Positions 1-6,851 of a DNA stretch of 64,000 bases are shown here, piece by piece. The notes beneath the pieces were generated by a model. That model searched no databases, was not told the DNA's origin, and worked only from the letters and a program-made list of their open reading frames with translations. The translations under genes were made by a program, and so were the position numbers. The stretch covers positions 169,561 through 233,560 of the forward strand of contig JACRNC010000011.1 in assembly GCA_016219375.1 (NCBI GenBank), written 5' to 3'. Position 1 is the stretch's first letter; each line of letters begins with the position of its first letter. The stretch comes from Burkholderiales bacterium (GTDB lineage Bacteria > Pseudomonadota > Gammaproteobacteria > Burkholderiales > Burkholderiaceae_C).

Positions 1-1
1 C

Positions 2-478
2 ATGAAAGGCGATCCCGTCGTCATCCAGCACCTCAACGCCCAGCTCAAGAACGAGCTGACCGCGACCAACCAGTACTTCCTGCACTACCGGATGTTCAAG
101 CACTGGGGCCTGGACAAGCTGGCCAAGAAGGAATACGAGGAGTCCATCGGCGAGATGAAGCATGCCGACAAGCTCATCGAGCGCATCCTCATGCTCGACG
201 GCCTGCCCAACCTGCAGGACCTGGGCAAGCTGCTGATCGGCGAGAACGCCATCGAGGTGCTGCAGTGCGACCTCAAGCTGGAGACCGCCGCGCAGGCCAC
301 CATCAAGGACGGCATCGCCCACTGCGAGAGCGTGCGCGACTACGTGTCGCGCGAGATCCTGCAGGGCATCCTCGACGACACCGAGGAGCACATCGACTTC
401 CTGGAGACGCAGCTGGAGCTGGTCAACACCGTGGGCCAGCACAACTACCTGCAGTCGCAGATGGGCGAGGTGAGCTGA
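2..478 (+). CDS. bfr: bacterioferritin
   Basis: Bacterioferritin subunit of 158 residues, the usual family length. The family forms a cytoplasmic 24-subunit shell that oxidises Fe(II) and stores the mineral. The start reads MKGDPVVIQHLN, as in E. coli Bfr. Visible conserved residues are E18, E51, H54, E94 and H130 of the ferroxidase site and M52, the haem ligand. Residue 127, a Glu in E. coli, aligns with Thr here (DTEEH), flanked by E128 and E129. The window begins one base before the ATG, so the promoter and ribosome binding site are out of view. The family assignment is secure; the effect of the 127 change is unknown. Confidence 0.97.
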   Translation: MKGDPVVIQHLNAQLKNELTATNQYFLHYRMFKHWGLDKLAKKEYEESIGEMKHADKLIERILMLDGLPNLQDLGKLLIGENAIEVLQCDLKLETAAQATIKDGIAHCESVRDYVSREILQGILDDTEEHIDFLETQLELVNTVGQHNYLQSQMGEVS

Positions 479-576
479 GCGGCCCGTCGCGCGGCGGCCT
501 CACGCGCGCAGGCTCACGCCGCGCGCTGATCCCGCCCGCTGATTCCACGCGCTGATCCCGCATGCTCATGCCCCAG

Positions 577-596
577 CGGCCGGCCTTTGCCGGCCG
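577..596 (+). terminator. hairpin, possible bfr terminator
   Basis: An 8-bp perfect GC stem (CGGCCGGC, loop CTTT, GCCGGCCG) about 100 bases after bfr, followed by a weak T-containing stretch (TTGTCGTTT) rather than a true U-tract. It is the only notable structure in the 324-base gap between bfr and the mop gene; I see no gene there. Confidence 0.4.
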
Positions 597-802
597 TTGT
601 CGTTTGCGGGGCGCTTGCCCGGACTTGCCCGCACTTGCCTGCGCATGCCCTGCTGCGCGATGCGCTGGGCGCATGAGCAGTGCCGCTTTCCTTCGTTGAT
701 GCACATGAGCCGGCGGCGCACGATGCCCACATGCGTCGCGCGAGCAGCCGGCGCGCATGGTCCTCACCCGATCCCCTTCATCCGTCTGCAAGGAAGCGCC
801 GC

Positions 803-1021
803 ATGTCCATCACCGCGATCAACGTCCGCAACCAGTTCCGCGGCAAGGTGCGCGAGATCATCGAAGGCCCGGTGGTCTCGGAGATCGACGTCGAGACGCC
901 CTCGGGCCTGGTCGTCACCTCGGTCATCACCACCCGCTCGGTCAAGGAGCTGGGCCTGGTGCCGGGCAAGGATGTGATCGCGCTGGTCAAGTCCACCGAG
1001 GTCTCGATCGCCGCACTGTGA
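803..1021 (+). CDS. molybdopterin-binding (Mop/TOBE) small protein
   Basis: A 72-residue single-TOBE (Mop) protein. Proteins of this family assemble into small oligomers that bind molybdate or tungstate in the cytoplasm. The motifs ARNQFRGKV-like (here VRNQFRGKVREI), VTSVITTRSV and PGKDVIALVKSTEVSI are typical. The ATG at 803 is chosen because AAGGAAG at 790-796 sits just upstream and the N-terminus MSITAINVRNQF matches the family; a longer in-frame reading has no family similarity. No molybdate transporter or cofactor gene is adjacent. Confidence 0.93.
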   Translation: MSITAINVRNQFRGKVREIIEGPVVSEIDVETPSGLVVTSVITTRSVKELGLVPGKDVIALVKSTEVSIAAL

Positions 1022-1032
1022 GCCGGCCCGCC

Positions 1033-1710
1033 ATGTCTGCCAGCCCGACCTTCACGCGCCCCGGCCCCGGCCTGCTGCCAGCCGACGCCCGCGCCCTGCT
1101 GGCCGGCCGCTATGGCGGCGAGCCGCTGCGCGTGCTCGTCATCCCCGGCTTGGCCGACAGCGGCCCGGGCCACTGGCAGACCTGGCTGCAGGGGCAGTAC
1201 CGCGACACCGTGCGCGTGCAGCAGGCCGACTGGCACACGCCGGACCTGCGCCGCTGGGCCGGGCGCATCGGCCAGGTGCTGGCCCGTCATCCGCGCACGG
1301 CCTGGATCGCGGTGGCGCACAGCTTCGGCTGCCTGGCCCTGGCCCGGCATCTTCTGGAGCAGCCGGCCTCGCCCGACGGCCCCGGCCTGCGCGCCGCGCT
1401 GCTGGTGGCCCCGGCCGAGCCGGCCAAGTTCGGCGTCGAGGCGCTGCTGCCGCAGCACGGCCTGGGCCTGCCGACCACCGTGGTCGGCAGCCGCACCGAC
1501 CCGTGGATGACACTGGACCGCGCCCGCCTGTGGGCCGCGCGTTGGGGCAGCCGCTTCGTCGATCTGGGCGAGGCGGGGCACGTCAACGTGGAGTCCGGCC
1601 ACGGCCCCTGGCCATACGGCCGCCTGATGGTGGACCGGCTCATCCGCCAGGAGCACGCCCGCCGCCGCCTGATGCGCGTGCACCCGATGGAGCTGAGCTA
1701 CGCGGTGTGA
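1033..1710 (+). CDS. RBBP9/YdeN-type alpha/beta hydrolase
   Basis: A 225-residue serine hydrolase of the RBBP9/YdeN fold. The opening VLVIPGLADSGPGHWQTWL is the family signature. The nucleophile elbow is HSFG (AHSFGCLA), the acid is probably D in SRTDPWM, and the histidine lies in GHVNVESGHGPWP. The substrate is unknown. It starts 12 bases after the mop gene on the same strand, so the two may be cotranscribed. No signal peptide is seen, so it is probably cytoplasmic. Confidence 0.88.
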   Translation: MSASPTFTRPGPGLLPADARALLAGRYGGEPLRVLVIPGLADSGPGHWQTWLQGQYRDTVRVQQADWHTPDLRRWAGRIGQVLARHPRTAWIAVAHSFGCLALARHLLEQPASPDGPGLRAALLVAPAEPAKFGVEALLPQHGLGLPTTVVGSRTDPWMTLDRARLWAARWGSRFVDLGEAGHVNVESGHGPWPYGRLMVDRLIRQEHARRRLMRVHPMELSYAV

Positions 1711-1808
1711 GAGCCGCCGGCTGCCCGGGGGGCGGCGAGCTAGGGATGGCCGGGGCTGGGGCGCGGCCTGCAGCATGCGAGCCTGACCATCGACACACAG
1801 GAGCAGCC

Positions 1809-2504
1809 ATGTCTGCCGCCACGCCGCTTGTGACGCCCGGGCCATGCGCAGCAGCACGTTCGTCGCGGCAGCGGTCGCGCTGCGTGCTGAGCGCCGTGCT
1901 GGGCCTGCATCTGGCCCTGGCCCTGGTGGGCAGCGCCCAGGCGGCGCATCCCGAGCAGCCGCCGGTGCTGTCGGGCGGCACCATCCGGCAAGTCGGCGAC
2001 CAGATCGTGATCACGCTCGACCTCACCGGTCTGCTCGGCTGGGAGAGCATCCACGTCAAAGTGGATGGCACGCCGGGGCTGCCCGCCGGGGGCACCTGGA
2101 CCTTCCGTGATCCGCGGCGCCCGCCGGACGAGAGCGACTGGTCGGTGCGCCGGGCCAACCCGCCGCTGGACAACACCCGCTACTTCGCGTGGCTCAGGGA
2201 CATCGGACGGCCCAATGACAACAACACGCTGTCCGACCGCCTGACCATCACCGGCACCTATCCGGCCGACAGCTTCCGCATCGTCGGTGTCCAGAAGATC
2301 GAGCTGGCTTACGACAGCGCCGATGAGCCGGGCGGCCCGGAGATCGGCCCCTACAAGCCGATCGGGCCGCAGCAGCTCACCGGGCCGGGCGGCAAGGGCC
2401 ACGGCTGGGTCGCGCCGGTGCCCGAGCCTGCCGCTGCCAGCCTGCTGGCTGCCGGTGCGCTCACCCTGCTGGGCCTGGGCCGGCGCCGGCGCTCGCCCGT
2501 CTGA
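1809..2504 (+). CDS. PEP-CTERM sorting-domain protein
   Basis: A 231-residue probable exported protein. The N-terminus has basic residues, a hydrophobic stretch (VLGLHLALALVG) and an AQAA cleavage-type site. The C-terminus has the PEP-CTERM tripartite signal: VPEP, a hydrophobic helix, then GLGRRRRSP. The family is known to be processed by exosortase and is typical of EPS-producing Gram-negatives. The middle domain is not recognised. AGGAG at 1799-1803 supports the ATG at 1809. No exosortase gene lies in this window, so that partner must be elsewhere. Confidence 0.88.
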   Translation: MSAATPLVTPGPCAAARSSRQRSRCVLSAVLGLHLALALVGSAQAAHPEQPPVLSGGTIRQVGDQIVITLDLTGLLGWESIHVKVDGTPGLPAGGTWTFRDPRRPPDESDWSVRRANPPLDNTRYFAWLRDIGRPNDNNTLSDRLTITGTYPADSFRIVGVQKIELAYDSADEPGGPEIGPYKPIGPQQLTGPGGKGHGWVAPVPEPAAASLLAAGALTLLGLGRRRRSPV

Positions 2505-2533
2505 CGCGGCCGCCAGGCCGCACGCTTCAAACT

Positions 2534-3340
2534 TCAGGCAGCGGGCCCCGGCTGCAGTGCCGCGTGCAAGGCCATCAACTCCCGCGTGAGCTTGTGGCGC
2601 GGGTCCAGGTGGATCATGGGCCGCGACAGCTGGTGCGACTCCTTCACCTTGACCGAGGCGCTGAGGTAGGGCTGCAGCACCGGCAGGCCTTCGTCGATCA
2701 GCTCCTGCACCAGCCGCTGCGGCAGGTTGGCCCGCGGCTGGAACTGGTTGACCACGATGCCGGTGATGGCCAGATCGGCGTTGTGGTCGGCCTGGATCTC
2801 CTGCACGTTCTCCAGCAGGGCGTAGAGCGCGCGGCGCGAGAAGTCGTCGCAGTCGAACGGGATCAGGCAGCCCTGCGCCGCGATCAGCGCCGAGCGCGTG
2901 TAGAAGTTCAGCGCCGGGGGCGTGTCGATGTAGACGCGGTCGTAGTCGGCCGCCAGCTCGGCCAGCGCATCGCGCAGCTTGTAGATCTTGTAGCGGCTCT
3001 CCAGCTTGCCCTGCAGCTCCTCGAGCTGCGGGTGCGAGGGCAGCAGGTGCAGGCCATCCCAGGGCGTGTCCACCACGAAGTCGGCCGTGGCGCGCGGGCG
3101 GGCGACGAACTTCAGCGTCTGCTCGAAGAAGGCCGCGGCATGGCGGTCATCGTCCGTGCCCTGGCCGAGCAGGTAGTGGGTGGAGTTGCCCTGCGGATCC
3201 AGGTCCACCAGCAGCGTGCGCTGCCCCTCGTGCGCGCTGATCGCGGCCAGGTTGCTGGCAATGGTGGACTTGCCCACCCCACCCTTCTGATTGAAGACGA
3301 CGTAGCGCACCGGCGGCCTCCTGCTTGAGCGATCGTGCAT
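2534..3340 (-). CDS. ParA-like P-loop ATPase (orphan)
   Basis: A 268-residue ParA/MinD-superfamily ATPase. The deviant Walker A motif [14 protein letters not shown] lies near residue 19, DLDPQGNST is the A' motif, and [13 protein letters not shown] is the Walker B region. Such ATPases position plasmids, chromosomes or large protein complexes. No parB or centromere-like repeats lie nearby, so the cargo is unknown. The start is the ATG at 3338-3340 on the minus strand; a GTG ten codons downstream ([11 protein letters not shown]) is an alternative that fits the family's compact N-terminus. It is divergent from marR across about 100 bases. Confidence 0.9.
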   Translation of the reverse strand: MHDRSSRRPPVRYVVFNQKGGVGKSTIASNLAAISAHEGQRTLLVDLDPQGNSTHYLLGQGTDDDRHAAAFFEQTLKFVARPRATADFVVDTPWDGLHLLPSHPQLEELQGKLESRYKIYKLRDALAELAADYDRVYIDTPPALNFYTRSALIAAQGCLIPFDCDDFSRRALYALLENVQEIQADHNADLAITGIVVNQFQPRANLPQRLVQELIDEGLPVLQPYLSASVKVKESHQLSRPMIHLDPRHKLTRELMALHAALQPGPAA

Positions 3341-3410
3341 TGTGCAGCGCAACACCCGGCGTTTGGGCAGCCCGGCCGGCATCCGTCGCCGCGCAGGCGA
3401 GCGACGTCGA

Positions 3411-3432
3411 TATACTTTGCATGCGAAATAAT
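3411..3432 (+). promoter_or_regulatory. marR promoter -10 overlapped by a palindromic operator candidate
   Basis: TATACT at 3411-3416 is a strong -10-like hexamer. The 21-base element at 3412-3432 (ATACTTTGCATGCGAAATAA plus T) is an imperfect palindrome centred on GCATGC with near-matching A/T-rich arms. This size and position fit a MarR-family autoregulatory site; the regulator link is inferred from adjacency. Confidence 0.5.
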
Positions 3433-3438
3433 CCAGCC

Positions 3439-3906
3439 ATGACCCGACCACCCCGCCTCGTCTTCCTGCTGGGCAGTGCCCAGCGCCGCCTGCAAATGTG
3501 GATCGCCGCGCAGCAGGCCCGCGTGGCCGCCGAGGCCGGCACGGCGCCCACGCCGGCACAGGGCGGCGTGCTGTTCGTGCTGTCGCAGCAGGATGGCGCG
3601 ACGATGGGGCAGATCGCCGCGGCGCTGGACCTGGCGCCCTCGGCCGTGTCCGGGCTGATCCAGCGCATGGAGGCGCTGGGCTGGGTGGCCCGGCAGACCT
3701 GCGAGCAGGACGCGCGCACCCAGCGCGTGTGGCTGCAGCCGGCCGGCCAGGCGCTGCTGCAGCCGCTGCGGCAGGCCACGCGGCGCATCAACGCGCGGCT
3801 TGCGGCCGGCTTCAGCGACGAGGAGCTGCAGACGGTGGCGCGCTGGCTGCGCCATGTGCAGCAGCTTGACGACGACACGGCCGCGCGCCGGCCCATCGGA
3901 GACTGA
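3439..3906 (+). CDS. MarR-family transcriptional regulator
   Basis: A 155-residue winged-helix regulator. The recognition region [30 protein letters not shown] followed by the wing [15 protein letters not shown] is typical of MarR. An in-frame ATG at 3421 would add MRNNPA, but it lies inside the operator-like palindrome and only 5 bases after the TATACT hexamer, so the ATG at 3439 is preferred. The hydrolase gene starts 3 bases after its stop and then overlaps ruvC, giving an apparent marR-hydrolase-ruvC operon. It probably represses its own operon; the ligand is unknown. Confidence 0.88.
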   Translation: MTRPPRLVFLLGSAQRRLQMWIAAQQARVAAEAGTAPTPAQGGVLFVLSQQDGATMGQIAAALDLAPSAVSGLIQRMEALGWVARQTCEQDARTQRVWLQPAGQALLQPLRQATRRINARLAAGFSDEELQTVARWLRHVQQLDDDTAARRPIGD

Positions 3907-3909
3907 TCC

Positions 3910-4932
3910 ATGACCGTTGCGCCGGCCGCATCCGGCCACAGCGGCGCACCGGCCCACAGGCCCTCTGCCGCACCCACCGCCATGCCGACCGCCACGCCCC
4001 CCGCCATGCCCGCTGTCTCACCCATCTCGGTGCCCGCCGCCACGACCGGCCCCGGCGAGCCGCCGGCCGAGCCCATCACCCTGACCTGCGCCGACGGCAC
4101 GCGCCTGCACGGTCACTTCCTGGCGGCCAGCGGCGGCACGCCCGGGCTGCCGGTGCTGATCGCCCCGGCCACCGGCGTGAGGCAGCACTTCTACCTGCGC
4201 TTTGCCGCCTGGCTGGCCGCGCAGGGGCATGACGTGCTGGTGTTCGACTACCGCGGCATCGGCTTGTCGCTGCACGGCCCGCTGCGCGAGTGCCGCGCGG
4301 CGCTCCACGAGTGGGGCCAGCAGGACCAGGTGGCCGCCATCGAGTGGCTGGCTGCGCGCAGCGGGCAGCCGCGCATCGGCCTCGTCGGCCACAGTGCCGG
4401 CGGGCAGATGATGGGCCTGCTGCCCAACCATGAGCGGCTGGCACGCGTGGTGGGCGTGGCCGCCTCCAGCGGCTGGTTTGCGGCCATGCGCCCGGTCTTC
4501 GGCTTCAAGGCACGGCTGGGCCTGCGCGTGCTGCTGCCGGCGGGCATCGCGCTGCGCGGCTATGCGCCGTCCTCCAGGGTGGGCCTGGGCGAAGACCTGC
4601 CCGCGCGCGTGGCCCTGCAGTGGGGCCGGTGGTGCGCGGCCGGTGGCTATGCCACCAATGCGGTCAAGGGCCGGCCGCAGCAGGACTTCCATGCCCAGGT
4701 GCGTGTGCCCATCACCGTGCTGCATGCGGCCGACGACGACATCGCCAATGCGCGCACGGTGGCCGACCTGCTGCGCACCTTCCCGGCCGCGGACAAGCGC
4801 GTGCAGTGCATCGCACCGGCTGATCACGGCCTGCGGCGCATCGGCCATATCGACTGGTTCCGCAGCTCGCACCAGGCGCTGTGGCCGCTGATGGCCGCAC
4901 CGCTGCGCGGCGACGCTGCGATGCCGGCATGA
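3910..4932 (+). CDS. alpha/beta hydrolase (serine aminopeptidase-like)
   Basis: A 340-residue hydrolase. The first 55 residues or so are Pro/Ala/Thr-rich and look disordered; the catalytic domain begins near [15 protein letters not shown]. The nucleophile motif is GHSAGG, the acid lies in ADDDIA, and the histidine in [15 protein letters not shown]. The oxyanion region is [12 protein letters not shown]. The substrate is unknown. Translation is probably coupled to both neighbours: it starts 3 bases after marR and its stop overlaps the ruvC start (ATGA). Confidence 0.87.
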   Translation: MTVAPAASGHSGAPAHRPSAAPTAMPTATPPAMPAVSPISVPAATTGPGEPPAEPITLTCADGTRLHGHFLAASGGTPGLPVLIAPATGVRQHFYLRFAAWLAAQGHDVLVFDYRGIGLSLHGPLRECRAALHEWGQQDQVAAIEWLAARSGQPRIGLVGHSAGGQMMGLLPNHERLARVVGVAASSGWFAAMRPVFGFKARLGLRVLLPAGIALRGYAPSSRVGLGEDLPARVALQWGRWCAAGGYATNAVKGRPQQDFHAQVRVPITVLHAADDDIANARTVADLLRTFPAADKRVQCIAPADHGLRRIGHIDWFRSSHQALWPLMAAPLRGDAAMPA

Positions 4933-5477
4933 GGATCCTCGGCATCGACCCCGGCCTGCAGATCACCGGCTTCGGCGTGATCGAGTGCGAGGGCCCGCGC
5001 TTGCACTACGTGGCCAGCGGCACCATCAAGACCGCCGGCGTGGCCACGGGCGACCTGCCCGGGCGGCTCAAGGTGCTGTTCGACGGCGTGCAGGAGGTCT
5101 GCGCGCGCTACCGGCCCGATGCCGCGTCCATCGAGATCGTCTTCGTCAACGTCAATCCGCAGTCCACGCTGCTGCTGGGCCAGGCGCGCGGTGCGGCGAT
5201 CGCGGCCCTTGTCGCCGCCGGCCTGCCGGTGTCGGAGTACACGCCGTCGCAGATGAAGAAGGCGGTGGCTGGCAGCGGTCAGGCGGCCAAGGCGCAGGTG
5301 CAGCACATGGTGGCGCGGCTGCTGCAGCTGCCCGGCGAGCCCGGGCGCGACGCAGCCGACGCGCTGGGGCTGGCCATCTGCCACGCGCATGCGGGCGCCT
5401 CGCTGGCCGCACTGGCGCGCGCCACCACGCTGGCTGCGCGCAGCACCGGGCGCTACAAGCGCGGCCGCAGCTATTGA
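4929..5477 (+). CDS. ruvC: Holliday junction resolvase RuvC
   Basis: A 182-residue crossover junction endodeoxyribonuclease. RuvC resolves four-way junctions with RuvAB during recombination repair. The catalytic acids are visible: D in GIDPG near residue 7, E in IEIVFVN, and the paired Asp in [17 protein letters not shown] and QMKKAV are conserved RuvC blocks. The ATG overlaps the upstream hydrolase stop by 4 bases. ruvA and ruvB are absent from the window, and the link to a marR-hydrolase operon is unusual. Confidence 0.96.
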   Translation: MRILGIDPGLQITGFGVIECEGPRLHYVASGTIKTAGVATGDLPGRLKVLFDGVQEVCARYRPDAASIEIVFVNVNPQSTLLLGQARGAAIAALVAAGLPVSEYTPSQMKKAVAGSGQAAKAQVQHMVARLLQLPGEPGRDAADALGLAICHAHAGASLAALARATTLAARSTGRYKRGRSY

Positions 5478-5489
5478 CCGATGTCCTGC

Positions 5490-5522
5490 GGCCGGTGTCA
5501 GCCCATGCTGACGACACCGGCC
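5490..5522 (+). terminator. strong hairpin downstream of ruvC
   Basis: The arm GGCCGGTGT is fully complementary to ACACCGGCC, with additional CAGC/GCTG pairing inside and one bulge. No T-tract follows, so it may be a transcript-stabilising or Rho-assisted 3' structure rather than a classical intrinsic terminator. Confidence 0.45.
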
Positions 5523-5646
5523 CGCACCAGCCTACAGACAGCCCAAGCGCCCGCGGCGGAAGCTGGCAACGCCTGCTGCGGGGCGCGAGGGTGCACGACA
5601 GCGGCAGGCGTTTCTCCAACGAACATTGATCACAAAGGAGTTCGCC

Positions 5647-5958
5647 ATGAAGGCTTCTTCCCGTCTCGCTGCGCTGGCCGTCGTTGCCGGCCTGGCCCTG
5701 TCCGGCTGCGCGGTGATCCGCGACCAGCAATCCGCCGGCGCCTACATCGACGATGCCGCCATCAGCACCTCGCTGAAGGCCAAGTACGTCGAGAGCAAGA
5801 CCGTCAGCGCCGGCTCGGTGCAGATCGAGACGCTCAACGGCGTGGTGCAGCTCAGCGGCTTCGTCAAGAGCGCCGCCGAAAAGGCCGAGGCCGAGCGCAT
5901 CGCGCGCGAGACCAAGGGCGTCAAGGAAGTGAAGAACAACCTGCAGATCCGCCCCTGA
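5647..5958 (+). CDS. BON-domain lipoprotein
   Basis: A 103-residue probable outer-membrane or periplasmic lipoprotein. The signal peptide ends in a lipobox (LALSGC, Cys near residue 23). A single BON domain follows: DDAAISTSLKAKYV, VQIETLNGVVQLSGFV and AERIARETKGVKEVKNNL are the expected blocks. BON domains of the OsmY/DolP type bind phospholipid membranes and help envelope integrity. AAAGGAG at 5634-5640 sets the ATG at 5647. It is a single gene, preceded by about 170 bases holding the ruvC hairpin. Confidence 0.92.
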   Translation: MKASSRLAALAVVAGLALSGCAVIRDQQSAGAYIDDAAISTSLKAKYVESKTVSAGSVQIETLNGVVQLSGFVKSAAEKAEAERIARETKGVKEVKNNLQIRP

Positions 5959-5992
5959 CGCTGCGCTGAGCAGAAGCGCCCGGCACCGCGCC

Positions 5993-5998
5993 TAAGAT
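5993..5998 (+). promoter_or_regulatory. -10-like element close to the start of the DUF2946-like gene
   Basis: TAAGAT ends 11 bases before the ATG at 6009. If it is a real -10 element the transcript would have almost no leader. No convincing -35 or ribosome binding site is visible. The same layout recurs at pyrF, argS and other genes in this window. Confidence 0.35.
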
Positions 5999-6008
5999 GC
6001 CGGCCGCC

Positions 6009-6449
6009 ATGCGCCCTGCTCATAGCCTCGATCGCCTGCCCGCGCGACGCAATCGCGTGGGCACGCGCGCTTGTGGCAGCCGGCCAGGCAGCGCGCGGGC
6101 GGCCCGCCCGGGCTTATGGGCCACGCTGGGCCTGCTGCTGTGGGCGTTCATCGCTTCTGCGGTGCTCCCGGCCTCTGCTGCGGCGCAGGCCATCCGCGTG
6201 GCCACCGCCTTCGAGGTGTGTGGCTCCTTTGGCGCGCGCAAGGTGGACGCGCACGGCGAGCCCGTATCGGCACAAGACGCGCATCACCACGACTGCTGCA
6301 TCACACCGCCACTGGGCGCACCGCCGTCGTCCGCACTGCACGCGGTGACCCGGCTAGACGCCGTGGCCCCCGCAGCACGCCTGACTGCTGCCCGCCTGGG
6401 CAGCGAATGGCTGGCCCCGCTGTCTCGTGGGCCGCCTGCCCGCGGCTGA
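6009..6449 (+). CDS. DUF2946-like small exported/membrane protein
   Basis: A 146-residue protein with an Arg-rich N-terminus, one hydrophobic segment (LWATLGLLLWAFIASAVLPASAAA) and a His/Cys cluster (DAHHHDCCITPP) that could bind a metal. This arrangement resembles DUF2946 proteins, which often sit beside TonB-dependent receptors and copper genes; the family call is by eye. An ATG at 5997 is in frame but lies on the TAAGAT element, so 6009 is preferred. The next gene on this strand is a TonB-dependent receptor 400 bases away. Confidence 0.6.
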   Translation: MRPAHSLDRLPARRNRVGTRACGSRPGSARAARPGLWATLGLLLWAFIASAVLPASAAAQAIRVATAFEVCGSFGARKVDAHGEPVSAQDAHHHDCCITPPLGAPPSSALHAVTRLDAVAPAARLTAARLGSEWLAPLSRGPPARG

Positions 6450-6851
6450 ACGCCCGGGCCCCTTCTTCCTGTCTGCTCGAGCCCAGGCTCACGGCCGCTC
6501 GCCGGCCGCCGTGCTGCGCCTGCTGACGCCGCCGGTGTGCGTGCTGCGTGAGGCTGCGGCACGAGGCCGCTGCACGAGGCCGCGCAAGCCGGCGGCGCAC
6601 AAAGCCGCCCAAGCCGCAGCAACTGCACGAGCGATCGCGCAAGCGACCCAGCGACTGCAGACAGAGCGCTCAAGAGGCGGGGCACAACGCAGCGCGACAC
6701 CAGCCGCGCCGTCCCGGGCTTCGGCTTCGACCATGTGCCCACCCAGCCGCCCATGCGCTGCCGCGCGCGTCTTGACGCGACGCGGGCCGGCCGCACGGGC
6801 GCCTCCTGCGTCTTGCCTTTTGCCTTGCGCCCACCCGGGTGCACCCTTGCC
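6450..6851 (+). other. 402-base gap before the TonB receptor; no gene recognised
   Basis: GC-rich sequence with stop-free readings in several frames, but none looks like a known protein. I see no riboswitch core, no clear promoter and no Fur-like AT-rich operator. An upstream in-frame extension of the receptor (from 6735) lacks a signal peptide-like start and was not used. Confidence 0.4.

Noticed and set aside
5482..5650. Possible small gene between ruvC and the BON lipoprotein
   Set aside because: The open readings there have no start with a ribosome binding site and contain the ruvC hairpin.
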